Assembly: GCA_964484255.1 (NCBI GenBank) | Contig: CAZAEH010000010.1 | Location: forward strand, 1-46,734 | From: UBA6215 sp964484255 | GTDB lineage: Bacteria; Omnitrophota; Gorgyraeia; Pluralincolimonadales; Pluralincolimonadaceae | Direction: 5' to 3' | DNA: 46,734 nt | Part shown: piece after piece, positions 8,444 to 17,199 of the stretch | Layout: every line of letters begins with the position of its first letter | Numbering within the stretch: position 1 is the stretch's first letter | Notes under the pieces: model-generated | Databases searched by the model: none | Told to the model about the DNA's origin: nothing | The model's input: only the letters and a program-made list of their open reading frames with translations | Translations under genes and position numbers: made by a program

Positions 8444-9448
8444 TCAATATCTGACTTTTTCTTCTCTCCTGTTGTGCGCCGAAAGCTGTGCGGCATCTAT
8501 AACCGCGGCATTCTTGCGCACTTCATCAAGCTTTATAAGAGGGTGCGCGCGATGCATAAGCACATCATAAAGATTCTCGTAATACTTCTCCCAGCAGCTG
8601 GGTTCGATCTGGTACGTCCTCTCGAACTCCTCGCCTTTTATCTGAGTCTTTATCTTGATGGGATGGCCGCCATTCTCGCTGAGCAAGGCGCCCTTGGTCC
8701 CCAGGATATACCACCGGGGTAGATTATACCGCGAAACCTGGCTCGCTTCAAGATGCGCGGTTATCCCGCCGCGGAACCTTATAAGCAGCTTGAAATAATC
8801 ATCCACTTCCCTCGACCACAGGACCGACTTCATGTCACACCAGACCGAGACCGGGGGCTCTTTTACAAGAGTAAGCATCTGGTCGATTACGTGTGAACCA
8901 AAATCATAGAGTATTCCCCCTCCATAGGCCTTCTTGTAACGCCAAGAGGGCTTGAACTCCTTTACCCCGTAATTCTTCAAAGAACCGTATGACGTGGCCC
9001 TGGACTCTATGGTAAAAGGCTCGCCGACAAGATGCTCGTCCAGTATCTTCTTTACCGTTAAGAAATCACCGTCAAACCGCCTGCTCTGGAACACCGAGAG
9101 GACGGCCCTTTTCCTGGCGGAAAGCTTTATAAGGTAGTCGACCTCTTTCAGCGTCAACGCTATCGGTTTTTCGACCACGCAATGCTTGCCTTCCCCGAGG
9201 ACCATCTTGGCTATACGGAAATGGCTGCTCGAAGGGGTCGCAATGACCACCAGATCTATATCGCTGTCCAGGAAATGCTTATAATCGGAAAAAGCTATTG
9301 TATTGTAATCCCTGTCCGCAACTCTCCTGCGGCCCTGTATGGTGTCGCAGACTGCCACTATCCGGAATTTCCCTACCCTCTTCATAAGAGGTATATGGAA
9401 TTCCTGGGCGCTCCTCCCGAGGCCGCAGATCCCGACCTTAAACTCCAT
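8444..9448 (-). CDS. Gfo/Idh/MocA-family NAD(P)-dependent oxidoreductase
   Basis: 334 residues. The N-terminal Rossmann fold starts 'FKVGICGLGRSAQEFHIPLM', with the dinucleotide-binding glycine pattern and 'VAVCD' at the end of strand 2. 'VVIATPSSSHF' and 'VVEKPIALT' carry the family EKP lysine. The C-terminal alpha/beta half ('GGGILYDFGSHVIDQ') has the His-containing active-site segment. Members oxidise or reduce sugars, inositols or sugar-nucleotides. It starts 3 bases after a sugar isomerase-like gene, the typical pairing of a sugar or inositol catabolic route, but no substrate can be named. Confidence 0.92.
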   Translation of the reverse strand: MEFKVGICGLGRSAQEFHIPLMKRVGKFRIVAVCDTIQGRRRVADRDYNTIAFSDYKHFLDSDIDLVVIATPSSSHFRIAKMVLGEGKHCVVEKPIALTLKEVDYLIKLSARKRAVLSVFQSRRFDGDFLTVKKILDEHLVGEPFTIESRATSYGSLKNYGVKEFKPSWRYKKAYGGGILYDFGSHVIDQMLTLVKEPPVSVWCDMKSVLWSREVDDYFKLLIRFRGGITAHLEASQVSRYNLPRWYILGTKGALLSENGGHPIKIKTQIKGEEFERTYQIEPSCWEKYYENLYDVLMHRAHPLIKLDEVRKNAAVIDAAQLSAHNRREEKVRY

Positions 9449-9450
9449 GT

Positions 9451-10224
9451 CTAATATCCTATTCCCCTCAGAAAATCGCGAGAGATCCTCGCGCTGTTCA
9501 GCGGAGTGCTTATAGTCCTGTCAAGTTCCACAACAATCCAGTTAGTATAATTAATCCTTCTCAGAGTTTCAAGGATATTTTTCATATTATGGCAAAGCGT
9601 ACCACGCCCAAGTTCGACAAAATCCTTTATACCGGGATCCCAATCTTTCAGGTGTACAAGGGCAACGGATGATGAAAGTTCTTCGATCACGGCGGCGGGA
9701 TTACAACCGGAAGCGGCAAGGTGACCGGTATCCACGCAAAGCTTGACCGACCTCGAAAACTCGAGAAGATTGAATATGTCCTTCTCATCTTCGACTATGG
9801 TGTCCAGATGGTTATGGAAGGCAACGGCCATCCCGAAATCCGAAGCGTAGCGGCAAAGGGAATCAAGCCTCCTGCACAGGAGCTTATAGCTTTTTGCATC
9901 TTTGCTAAGGCCGTCGTTCTTCCATCCTCCCGTGACCATGAGGGCCTTTATCCCGAATTTCCCTCCCAGGAGCACCTTCTGCATGGCTTCTGATATATCG
10001 GATTTCTCGTCGGAGGCGACCCTGACATTGGCAGAGAGCGCGGCCAACTCCAAGCCGGTCTCCTTAAGCTGGCTTTTTAGCAGGTCGGGATTTGGTACCC
10101 CCTCGCATATCTCAACCCCTTCGTAGCCCGCTTCCTTTATATCACAAAGAACGTTCTTCAGGGGATATGCCCCGTAATAATTGCCCCAGGTAAGGGTGTG
10201 ACAGCCTATCTTGGGTCCGGACAT
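9451..10224 (-). CDS. Sugar phosphate isomerase/epimerase-like TIM barrel protein
   Basis: 257 residues of the xylose isomerase-like AP_endonuc_2 barrel. Barrel segments include 'KIGCHTLTWGNYYG', 'AGYEGVEICEG', 'ALMVTGGW', 'AVAFHNHLDT', 'VKLCVDTGHLA' and 'VALVHLKDWDP'. Conserved metal-ligand positions (E in 'VEICEG', H in 'FHNH', D/H in 'DTGH', final E in 'VVELDR') are intact. It follows tRNA-Leu by 24 bases and is directly upstream of the Gfo/Idh/MocA gene, so the two probably act on the same sugar or cyclitol. IolE- or IolH-like activity is possible but unproven. Confidence 0.87.
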   Translation of the reverse strand: MSGPKIGCHTLTWGNYYGAYPLKNVLCDIKEAGYEGVEICEGVPNPDLLKSQLKETGLELAALSANVRVASDEKSDISEAMQKVLLGGKFGIKALMVTGGWKNDGLSKDAKSYKLLCRRLDSLCRYASDFGMAVAFHNHLDTIVEDEKDIFNLLEFSRSVKLCVDTGHLAASGCNPAAVIEELSSSVALVHLKDWDPGIKDFVELGRGTLCHNMKNILETLRRINYTNWIVVELDRTISTPLNSARISRDFLRGIGY

Positions 10225-10248
10225 ATGTCACCGCTGATTTAAAAAGAT

Positions 10249-10336
10249 TGGTGCTGGGAGGGGGATTTGAACCCCCACAGTTTATTCAACCAACAGCCCC
10301 TCAAACTGTCGCGTCTGCCAATTCCGCCATCCCAGC
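10249..10336 (-). tRNA. tRNA-Leu (anticodon GAG)
   Basis: 88 bases with encoded CCA (10249-10251). It is a class II tRNA with a long variable arm, acceptor GCTGGGA/TCCCAGC and T arm GGGGGTTCAAATCCCCC. The anticodon loop TTGAGGG gives anticodon GAG. It lies 24 bases after the repeat-protein gene and 24 before the TIM-barrel gene, all on one strand. Confidence 0.95.
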
Positions 10337-10360
10337 AAAAGATCGGTCGCTTCTATATGA

Positions 10361-11077
10361 TCACATAACGGGCAGGACTTTGCCGTCTTCTCCGAAATTC
10401 ACCCTGCTGCCCCTGTTATAGGTCTTGCCTTCTATCTTTGTGTCCTGCGACAGGGCGACCCTCTTTATCCTGCCTGACTTATATAATTCTATCTCGCTTC
10501 CCGACGGGAACTTGATGTGCCCTATCTCTTCGTCTCCCGCCAATACGGCGCGTTTAAGTCTGCCGTCTTCGTAAAAATACATCTGGCCCGGTGCGCAGGT
10601 GATGCCCTGTATCTCCTGGTTTTGGGCCAAGTCCACTTTGGAAAGGTTGCCAGACTCAGAAAGGAATATCCTCGAACCTGCCCCCAGCCTGACATCTCCA
10701 ACAAGTTTGCCTTCTGCGAGGATGCCCGAACGGACCTTCCCGGACTCATAAAGATGCAGAATGCTTCTCTTGCCGAATTTCATGCCGTACAGCGAGAATT
10801 CCTTTGCCAACTCGGCGTTCTTTACCTTCCCGGACTCATAAAAATAAACCCATCCGAGACACGGGATCTCCTGCACCTTCCCGGGAGTCTCAAATATTGC
10901 GTAATTAACGGCCCCCGACCCGGTATATTCTATCCTTGTGCCTGCCGGAAAAAGATTGCCCTGAATAGTACGGCTTGATTCCAGTATCTCGAACTTTATT
11001 TCGGCGGCAGTCAAATATCCGGCTGAAAAAAGGATCGCCGCAGCCGCCAAAGATATAATACAGGGAATGTTGCGCAT
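10361..11077 (-). CDS. Exported beta-repeat protein with 'YESGKhk' repeats, unknown function
   Basis: 238 residues from the ATG at 11077, preceded by TTGGAGG eight bases upstream. A signal peptide (MRNIPCIISLAAAAILF, cleavage near LTAAE) precedes five to six repeats of about 28-30 residues. Each repeat has the outline G-S-x-I-x-L-Y-x-S-G-K-hydrophobic-K-x-hydrophobic-x-LA, for example 'YFYESGKVKNAELA', 'HLYESGKVRSGILA', 'YFYEDGRLKRAVLA' and 'ELYKSGRIKRVALS'. The pattern resembles MORN/YwqK-type beta-hairpin repeats and suggests an elongated sheet in the periplasm or on the surface. No catalytic residues are evident. It is the first gene after a good promoter and heads the run containing tRNA-Leu. 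Confidence 0.7.
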   Translation of the reverse strand: MRNIPCIISLAAAAILFSAGYLTAAEIKFEILESSRTIQGNLFPAGTRIEYTGSGAVNYAIFETPGKVQEIPCLGWVYFYESGKVKNAELAKEFSLYGMKFGKRSILHLYESGKVRSGILAEGKLVGDVRLGAGSRIFLSESGNLSKVDLAQNQEIQGITCAPGQMYFYEDGRLKRAVLAGDEEIGHIKFPSGSEIELYKSGRIKRVALSQDTKIEGKTYNRGSRVNFGEDGKVLPVM

Positions 11078-11100
11078 TTTGGCTTCCTCCAAGCGATATA

Positions 11101-11129
11101 ACTATACCAAAAATACCGGAAAATGACAA
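11101..11129 (-). promoter_or_regulatory. Promoter for the repeat-protein/tRNA-Leu unit
   Basis: Minus strand: TTGTCA (11124-11129), 17-base spacer, TATAGT (11101-11106). It is divergent from the efflux promoter, whose -35 begins at 11149, so both units are driven from one short intergenic region. Confidence 0.65.
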
Positions 11130-11148
11130 GTGGTTCGATGATTTTTTA

Positions 11149-11177
11149 TTGCCAATGGATTTGTTTGTCTGTATAAT
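11149..11177 (+). promoter_or_regulatory. Promoter of the RND efflux operon
   Basis: TTGCCA (11149-11154), 17-base spacer, perfect TATAAT (11172-11177). The start would be near 11184, only about 7 bases before the ATG at 11191, and no Shine-Dalgarno is present. The mRNA would therefore be nearly leaderless. Confidence 0.65.
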
Positions 11178-11190
11178 ACGCGTAGATAAT

Positions 11191-12627
11191 ATGGCTACTA
11201 TTAAAGGTACCTTATCTGTCTTTGCTTCCGCGATCATGCTAATCTCTGCGGCAGGTTGCCGCACTTTGACAGCGCCTTCGTCCTCAAATCCGGAATGGAT
11301 ACCTGCCAAAAAGATCCAGTCTTCCGATCCCAAGGATACTACCTGGCAGGACATACGCAACCAAAAGCTGGATAACTCCAAACCGCTCGCCCTGGGCGAC
11401 CTGTTGGACATTGCTTTACGCACAAATCCGTCCACCAAGCAAGCCTGGGAAAATGCCAAGTCGGTACAGGCGGTAAAATTGCAGAAAGAAGCGGCCTATT
11501 ATCCCTCCGTGACCATCACCGGGACAGGTACAAGGCAGGACACAAAAGCAACGATGGACTATGCGGACGTCAATTATTTTAAATACGGGCCCGGTATACA
11601 AATAACTTACCTCCTGCTCGATTTCGGCGGCAGGAGAGCGGATGTCGAAGAACAGTCCCAGCTTCTCATAGCCGCGAATTTCCAATTCAACCGCACTATG
11701 CAGGACGTGGTCCTTGATGTCGAGAAATCCTATTATACCTATCACAGCTGCCTGGCGCTCCTTGCCGCGGCCGAGTCCGACTCGAAGAACGCAAAAGCCG
11801 CTTATGATGCTGCTTCTCGCAGATATGAGGTAGGCTTGGCGGCCAGGCTTGACGTCCTGCAGGCAAAATCCACTTACGAGCAAACACTGTACTCCCTTGA
11901 GAACGCCAAAGGCGAGGTCAAGACCAGCAGGGCCGCTCTCGCGAAGTCCCTGGGTTACCCGGCAGATACCGAATTCGAGATCCTTGAGCCGAAAAAGGAT
12001 ATTCCTACCGCCATAAACGATCAGGACATAACCGCGATGATAAACGATGCCATAGAACAAAGGCCGGACATAGCCGCCCTTAGGGCTAACGTGAGGGCGC
12101 AAAATGCCGCCGCAAAATCAGCAAATTCCGACCTCTATCCCAGTTTGAGCGCCGGGGCCAGCGCTAACAAGAATTTCTACAAATATTACGGCAACAGGCA
12201 GGACCGTGACAACGACCGCACCTACGCTGCTTACCTGAGTTTCGATTGGGACGTTTTCGACGGTTTCAAGAACCTCAATAAATTAAAAGAGGAAGAAGCC
12301 CTTACGAATGTAGAACGCGAAAAATTGATCGATGCCGAGATATCCGCCAGCGCGGAGGTATGGACCAAATATTTTGATTTCAAAACGGCGGTCAAGAAGG
12401 TAGAATACAGCAAGGCATTCCTGGAGACATCCCAGACTTCATATGAGCTGGCGCTGGAAAGCTACAGCAACGGCCTTAACAGCATACTGGACCTGATCGA
12501 CGCGGAGAGCAAGCTTTCCGACGCGAAGAGCAGCCTGATACAATCAAATAAGGATTTGTTCGTGGCGCTGGCCGAGCTGGCCTACGCCACGGGGACCATC
12601 TATACAGGCGGAGAGACCAAACAATGA
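11191..12627 (+). CDS. TolC-family outer membrane efflux lipoprotein
   Basis: 478 residues from the ATG at 11191; starting further upstream would place the codon inside the promoter. The N-terminus ends in a lipobox (LISAAGC), so it is an OprM-like lipidated TolC homologue. Two long helical/beta-barrel repeats follow. Typical pieces are 'LALGDLLDIALRTNPSTKQA', 'YKYGPG..ITYLLLDFGGR' and, in the second half, 'AYLSFDWDVFDGFKNL' and 'LDLIDAESKLSDAKSSL'. It forms the outer-membrane channel of a tripartite pump whose adaptor and permease follow directly; the adaptor gene overlaps by four bases (ATGA). Confidence 0.93.
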   Translation: MATIKGTLSVFASAIMLISAAGCRTLTAPSSSNPEWIPAKKIQSSDPKDTTWQDIRNQKLDNSKPLALGDLLDIALRTNPSTKQAWENAKSVQAVKLQKEAAYYPSVTITGTGTRQDTKATMDYADVNYFKYGPGIQITYLLLDFGGRRADVEEQSQLLIAANFQFNRTMQDVVLDVEKSYYTYHSCLALLAAAESDSKNAKAAYDAASRRYEVGLAARLDVLQAKSTYEQTLYSLENAKGEVKTSRAALAKSLGYPADTEFEILEPKKDIPTAINDQDITAMINDAIEQRPDIAALRANVRAQNAAAKSANSDLYPSLSAGASANKNFYKYYGNRQDRDNDRTYAAYLSFDWDVFDGFKNLNKLKEEEALTNVEREKLIDAEISASAEVWTKYFDFKTAVKKVEYSKAFLETSQTSYELALESYSNGLNSILDLIDAESKLSDAKSSLIQSNKDLFVALAELAYATGTIYTGGETKQ

Positions 12628-13841
12628 AAAATCTATGGGAATCGATCCTGGGAAAACTGAAACTTGTATTTTGGGTAGCCTTGGCCGTCGCAGCCGTTTT
12701 TCTAATAGTCAAGGGCTGCAGCCGTAAACCTCCCGAGAAAAAAGCCCTGCCTAAGGTCGTCAAGGCCGCCAAGGCGGAACAGAAAAACGCGGATATATTC
12801 CTCGAGTCCTTCGGTAACCTCTATTCCCCTTATGATGTCAATGTAATGTCCCAGGTGACCGGAGAGATCAAAGAAGTGCATTTCAAGGATGGGGACATCG
12901 TTAAGACCGGGGACATGTTATTCACTATAGACCCCAGCCAATACAAGGCCACGCTGGACAAAGCCGAGGCGCAGCTTATACAGGACCTCGCTAACCTGAA
13001 GCTGAACAAGGACACCCTGGAAAGGAACAGGGCGCTCCTGGCCAGGGAGCTCATATCGCAACAGGATTTCGAGAAATACGAGACCAATGTGACCTCCACC
13101 GAGGCCATGATAAAACTCGATAACGCCAACATTGAACTGGCCAAGATTAACCTGGGCTATTGCTATATCTCCTCACCGATAGACGGAGTTTGCGGCAAGC
13201 GGCAGGTAGATCCCGGCAACATCGTTACCGCGAATAACGGGCCCGTCCTGGTCAATATAAAGACGGTGGACCCTCTTTACGTGGATTTCACTATACCCGA
13301 AAGGAACCTGGAAGATGTAAGGGCTGCTATGTCACAGAACCAGCTGAAGGTCCTGATACGGCTCGAGAAGGACGGCAATAACGGCGGCTCCGCTTCACAA
13401 AAAGACGAAGATGACGATACTTCCGGGGACCATGAGGGCCAATTGCATTTCGTGGATAACTCTGTAGACAATACGACCGGGACGATACTATTGAGGGCGG
13501 TCGTCCCGAACAAGGATACATCGCTGTGGCCCGGCCAGTTCGCCAGGGTCCGCCTTATACTGAGGGAAGAAAAAGATGCGGTGATCATACCTTATGAGGC
13601 GCTGCAGGTCGGACAAAAAGACGGCGCGTTATATAACTACGTATTCGTCGTGACATCCGATAACAAAGCCGACGAAAGAAATGTAAAAGTCGGCAATAAG
13701 ATAGACGACCATATCATAATAGAGGACGGCGTCAAGGCCGGAGAGAACGTAGTAACGGCCGGACAGATGGGATTGCGGGAAGGCGTTGACGTGGAAATAA
13801 GCACCCCTAAAACACAGCAGACTCAAACCAAAGGCAAATAG
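12624..13841 (+). CDS. RND efflux periplasmic adaptor (membrane fusion protein, MdtA-like)
   Basis: 405 residues. A membrane anchor (about 15-29) is followed by the MFP layout: a lipoyl half-motif 'VNVMSQVTGEIKEVHFKDGD', an alpha-helical hairpin (about 95-160) and 'CYISSPIDGVCGKRQVDPGN'. A beta-barrel domain begins at 'VNIKTVDPLYVDFTIPE' and a membrane-proximal domain ends the protein. An acidic, Gly/Ser-rich insert (about residues 250-270, 'SASQKDEDDDTSGDHEG') breaks the barrel domain and is longer than in MdtA. It couples the inner-membrane pump to the TolC channel. Confidence 0.93.
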   Translation: MKNLWESILGKLKLVFWVALAVAAVFLIVKGCSRKPPEKKALPKVVKAAKAEQKNADIFLESFGNLYSPYDVNVMSQVTGEIKEVHFKDGDIVKTGDMLFTIDPSQYKATLDKAEAQLIQDLANLKLNKDTLERNRALLARELISQQDFEKYETNVTSTEAMIKLDNANIELAKINLGYCYISSPIDGVCGKRQVDPGNIVTANNGPVLVNIKTVDPLYVDFTIPERNLEDVRAAMSQNQLKVLIRLEKDGNNGGSASQKDEDDDTSGDHEGQLHFVDNSVDNTTGTILLRAVVPNKDTSLWPGQFARVRLILREEKDAVIIPYEALQVGQKDGALYNYVFVVTSDNKADERNVKVGNKIDDHIIIEDGVKAGENVVTAGQMGLREGVDVEISTPKTQQTQTKGK

Positions 13842-13847
13842 GGCCAT

Positions 13848-16800
13848 ATGAGCTTCTCTGAAAATTTCATAAGAAAGCCTATCATGACCACCCTTTTAAT
13901 GGTGGTCGTGACTATATTCGGCATATTCGCGTACTTCACGCTCCCGATAAGCGACCTGCCGGTAGTCGATTACCCGGTCATCCTTGTTACCGCGTCGTAT
14001 CCGGGCGCCAGCCCGGACACCATGGCTTCCGCGGTGGCATCTCCCCTGGAGAACCAGTTCACCCAGATACAGGGCCTTACAAGCATAATTTCGAACAATA
14101 CGGAAGGGCAGTCGCAGATAATCCTTACTTTCGACCTTAGCCGCAACGTTGACCTGGCCGCCCCTGATGTCCAGGCGGCTATCTCGGCTGCTGCGGGCGA
14201 CCTGCCGACCGACTTGCCGTCCCCTCCTACTTACCAAAAGGTCAACCCTTCCGATACACCGATACTCTACCTCATGTTGAACTCCGATACGCTGACCCCG
14301 GGGCAATTATACGACCTGGGCAACAGGACCGTCGGAAAGAGGATAAGCATGATAGACGGTGTTTCGCAGGTGCAGGTCTGGGGCGCCAAGACAGCCGTCA
14401 GGGTGCAAGTAGACCCGAATAAATTATCCGCTTTCCAAATAGGAATAAATGAAGTGGCGCAAGCGGTATCCACGGGAACCGTTCTTATCCCGGGCGGAAG
14501 CCTCAACGGAGACGTCAGGTCCTTCTCCATCCAGCCGGAAGGTCAGATATTCAAGGCAAAAGATTACGAAGAGCTGATAGTCGCTTACAGGAACAATGCG
14601 CCGGTAAGGCTAAAAGACCTCGGAAGGTGCATAGACAGCCTGGACAATGACGTTATCTATCCGACTTACGGCAACCCCAAAGAAGGCATGAAGGCCAACA
14701 ACGTGGTCATAGCCGTCTCGCGCGCGGCGGGCTCCAATACGGTCGCCCTGGCCGAAGAGATCCGCACACTGGTGGACTCCCTGCAGAAGGAACTCCCCGG
14801 ATCGGCAAAACTGGACATATTCTACGACAAATCCATAGAGATAGTTGAGTCCGTCGATGATGTAAAAGAGACGATACTTATAGCCATAGCTCTCGTTGTT
14901 TTTATTATATTCCTTTCACTCGGGCGCTTATCGGACACTATAATACCCAGCATCTCCCTTCCGCTGTCGGTCGTGGCGACGTTCGTCGTCATGTATGCCA
15001 TGCACTTCAGCCTCGACCAGATGTCATTAATGGGCCTTACCCTGTGTATCGGGTTCGTCGTGGATGATGCTATAGTAGTCCTCGAGAACACGGTCAGGCT
15101 AATCGAGTCCGGGAAGAAACCGATGGACGCCGCCATAGAAAGCGCCGACCAGATAACTTTCACGATCATCTCAATGACCCTGTCACTGGCGGTAATATTC
15201 GTCCCTCTTGTCTTTATGGGAGGCGTCGTTGGCAGGATATTCCGCGAATTCTCCATCACGGTCGTCGTGGCTATCCTGTGTTCAGGTATAGTCTCTCTTA
15301 CGCTCACCCCGATGATGTGCGCCCGCATGCTCAAGGAGAACTCCAAGGAATCCTGGCTCCAGAAGCTTATCAACAGGTTCATGAATGGCATGATAAACAA
15401 ATACGGGGCTGCCCTCAAGTGGACCCTGCAAAGGCCTATAACCACGCTCATAGCCTGGGTCCTGTGCTTCGGCGGTACTGTTTTCTTCTTCTATATCGTC
15501 CCGCAGACCTTCCTCCCCGAAGGAGACAGCGGGGCCGTCATGGGCCAGATGATGATGCCCCTCGGGACATCCACAAAGCAGATCAAGGCGTTCCAGGAAA
15601 ATATAAATGAGGTCCTGCTAAACGACAAGAACGTAGAAAAGGTCATCTCGGTAACCGGTATGCAGCCCGGCGCAGACCAAAGCACCGGCATATTCTTCTC
15701 GACTTTAAAACCGATAAATAAAAGGGCGCCTATGGAAAAGGTGGTCCCTGACATGCGCGCTAAACTGTCCCGGATACCCGACGGCGTGGTTTACGTCATG
15801 GCGATCCCGGCCCTGAAATTGAGCGCCGGTGGAGAAGCGACAGCCACCGGAAGCAAATACTCCTATACTATAATCGGCCCGGACCAGGACAAGCTTTATG
15901 AGACATCCTTTGAACTTGAGGAAGCCATGAAACAGCTGCCCGGCTTCCTTGACATACAAAACAGTACGAGGCTGGACCTCCCGGAACTGGATATCGAGAT
16001 ACTCCGCGACAGGGCCTCTACCCTCGGAATAACCGCCCACGATATAGAATACGCCCTGACGCTGGCTTACGCTGGAGGCAAGGTCACTGAATACAAGACC
16101 GATATCGACCAGTACGACGTCATAGTCGAGCTTACAAAGGATTTCCAGAAGAGGCCGGAGAACCTTTCCCAGATATACGTAAGGTCCTCGGTGACGAACA
16201 AGCTGGTGCCCTTAAGCTCGGTCGCAAAATGGAAACTGGCGCTAGGGCCGCAGAACGTCCCTCATCTCAACCAGCTTAATTCATCCACCCTCTCCTTCAA
16301 CCTCGCGCCTAACGTCCCACTCGGCAACGCCACAAAAGCGCTGGAGGAGACAACCAGGAAGATACTTCCCGATGGCGTGACCGGGGCGCTGCAGGGAGAG
16401 GCGGAACAGTTCAAGGAATCCATAGCCAGCCTCGGCATACTAATAATCGTCGCCATATTCATCAAATATGTCATACTCGGGATACTTTATGAAAGCTACG
16501 TACATCCGTTCACCATACTCACGACACTCCCTGTAGCCACATTCGGAGGGTTGGCCACCCTTTGGCTGTTCAGGTCGGAACTTTCTCTTTATGCTTACGT
16601 CGGTATATTCATGCTCCTGGGTATCGTGGCAAAGAACGGCATCATGATGGTCGATTTCGCAAATGAGAACCTTGTCAAGAACAAGATGAGCAATTTCGAT
16701 GCCATATACAACGCTTGCCTTGTCAGGTTCCGCCCGATACTCATGACGGGACTTGCCGCCATAATGGGCGCCATGCCGATAGCCTTAGGCTACGGTGCCG

Positions 16801-16997
16801 ACGGAGCATCGAGAAAGCCTCTCGGCCTGATAGTGGTCGGCGGGCTCATATTTTCGCAGGTTGTAACCCTCCTTGTTACCCCCGGCATATTCCTCTATAT
16901 GCAGAAGTTCCAGGAGAAATTCCTAGACAAGTTCGAGCTTACCCGTTCGGATGCGGCGAGAAATAAACTGGAGGGAAAAAATAATCTCGACGCCTAA
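13848..16997 (+). CDS. RND-family multidrug efflux permease (AcrB/MdtB-like, HAE1 type)
   Basis: 1049 residues, the usual length. It begins 'SFSENFIRKPIMTTLLMVV' with the first transmembrane helix. The first large periplasmic loop (about 40-335) is followed by helices 2-6, with the proton-relay pair Asp406-Asp407 in 'GFVVDDAIVVLENTVR'. A second loop (about 560-860) and the final helix bundle, with 'GIVAKNGIMMVDFAN' and 'RFRPILMTGLAAIMGA', complete the duplication. It is a proton-driven exporter of hydrophobic drugs, lipids or other toxic compounds; the true substrate is unknown. It is last in the operon and its stop codon lies in a hairpin. Confidence 0.95.
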   Translation: MSFSENFIRKPIMTTLLMVVVTIFGIFAYFTLPISDLPVVDYPVILVTASYPGASPDTMASAVASPLENQFTQIQGLTSIISNNTEGQSQIILTFDLSRNVDLAAPDVQAAISAAAGDLPTDLPSPPTYQKVNPSDTPILYLMLNSDTLTPGQLYDLGNRTVGKRISMIDGVSQVQVWGAKTAVRVQVDPNKLSAFQIGINEVAQAVSTGTVLIPGGSLNGDVRSFSIQPEGQIFKAKDYEELIVAYRNNAPVRLKDLGRCIDSLDNDVIYPTYGNPKEGMKANNVVIAVSRAAGSNTVALAEEIRTLVDSLQKELPGSAKLDIFYDKSIEIVESVDDVKETILIAIALVVFIIFLSLGRLSDTIIPSISLPLSVVATFVVMYAMHFSLDQMSLMGLTLCIGFVVDDAIVVLENTVRLIESGKKPMDAAIESADQITFTIISMTLSLAVIFVPLVFMGGVVGRIFREFSITVVVAILCSGIVSLTLTPMMCARMLKENSKESWLQKLINRFMNGMINKYGAALKWTLQRPITTLIAWVLCFGGTVFFFYIVPQTFLPEGDSGAVMGQMMMPLGTSTKQIKAFQENINEVLLNDKNVEKVISVTGMQPGADQSTGIFFSTLKPINKRAPMEKVVPDMRAKLSRIPDGVVYVMAIPALKLSAGGEATATGSKYSYTIIGPDQDKLYETSFELEEAMKQLPGFLDIQNSTRLDLPELDIEILRDRASTLGITAHDIEYALTLAYAGGKVTEYKTDIDQYDVIVELTKDFQKRPENLSQIYVRSSVTNKLVPLSSVAKWKLALGPQNVPHLNQLNSSTLSFNLAPNVPLGNATKALEETTRKILPDGVTGALQGEAEQFKESIASLGILIIVAIFIKYVILGILYESYVHPFTILTTLPVATFGGLATLWLFRSELSLYAYVGIFMLLGIVAKNGIMMVDFANENLVKNKMSNFDAIYNACLVRFRPILMTGLAAIMGAMPIALGYGADGASRKPLGLIVVGGLIFSQVVTLLVTPGIFLYMQKFQEKFLDKFELTRSDAARNKLEGKNNLDA

Positions 16998-17014
16998 ACA
17001 CGCAGGCGTCGAGA
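16985..17014 (+). terminator. Perfect hairpin overlapping the RND permease stop codon
   Basis: TCTCGACGCCT (16985-16995) and AGGCGTCGAGA (17004-17014) form an 11-base perfect stem with an 8-base loop. The stop codon TAA (16995-16997) starts at the base of the loop. No T-run follows, so by itself it is probably an mRNA-end stabiliser or half of a tandem terminator rather than a classic intrinsic terminator. Confidence 0.55.
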
Positions 17015-17020
17015 CATAAT

Positions 17021-17052
17021 AAAAACCCTGGCAATTCAATGCCGGGGTTTTT
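17021..17052. terminator. Bidirectional intrinsic terminator between efflux operon and tRNA-Gln
   Basis: AAAAACCCTGGC (17021-17032) pairs with GCCGGGGTTTTT (17041-17052) around an 8-base loop, with one T-G pair. The A-run on one side and T-run on the other make it work in both directions: rightward for the efflux operon and leftward for tRNA-Gln, whose 3' end is 7 bases away. Confidence 0.9.
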
Positions 17053-17058
17053 ATATAG

Positions 17059-17132
17059 TGGTTGCCCCGCTTGGACTCGAACCAAGACAGCAAGATCCAG
17101 AATCTTGTGGGCTACCATTACCCGACGGGGCA
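17059..17132 (-). tRNA. tRNA-Gln (anticodon CTG)
   Basis: 74 bases with encoded CCA (17059-17061). The acceptor TGCCCCG/CGGGGCA, T arm CTTGGTTCGAGTCCAAG and anticodon stem CAAGA/TCTTG with loop TTCTGGA give anticodon CTG. It has its own promoter (17165-17193) and terminator (17021-17052), so it is a monocistronic tRNA unit. Confidence 0.95.
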
Positions 17133-17164
17133 GAAAATCCGCTTCTGTCAATCCAAGAGCATGT

Positions 17165-17193
17165 ATTATACCCTATTCGAAGGACTGTGTAAA
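17165..17193 (-). promoter_or_regulatory. tRNA-Gln promoter
   Basis: Minus strand: TTTACA (17188-17193), 17-base spacer, TATAAT (17165-17170). The start falls about 25 bases upstream of the mature tRNA 5' end. Confidence 0.7.
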
Positions 17194-17199
17194 GGAGGG

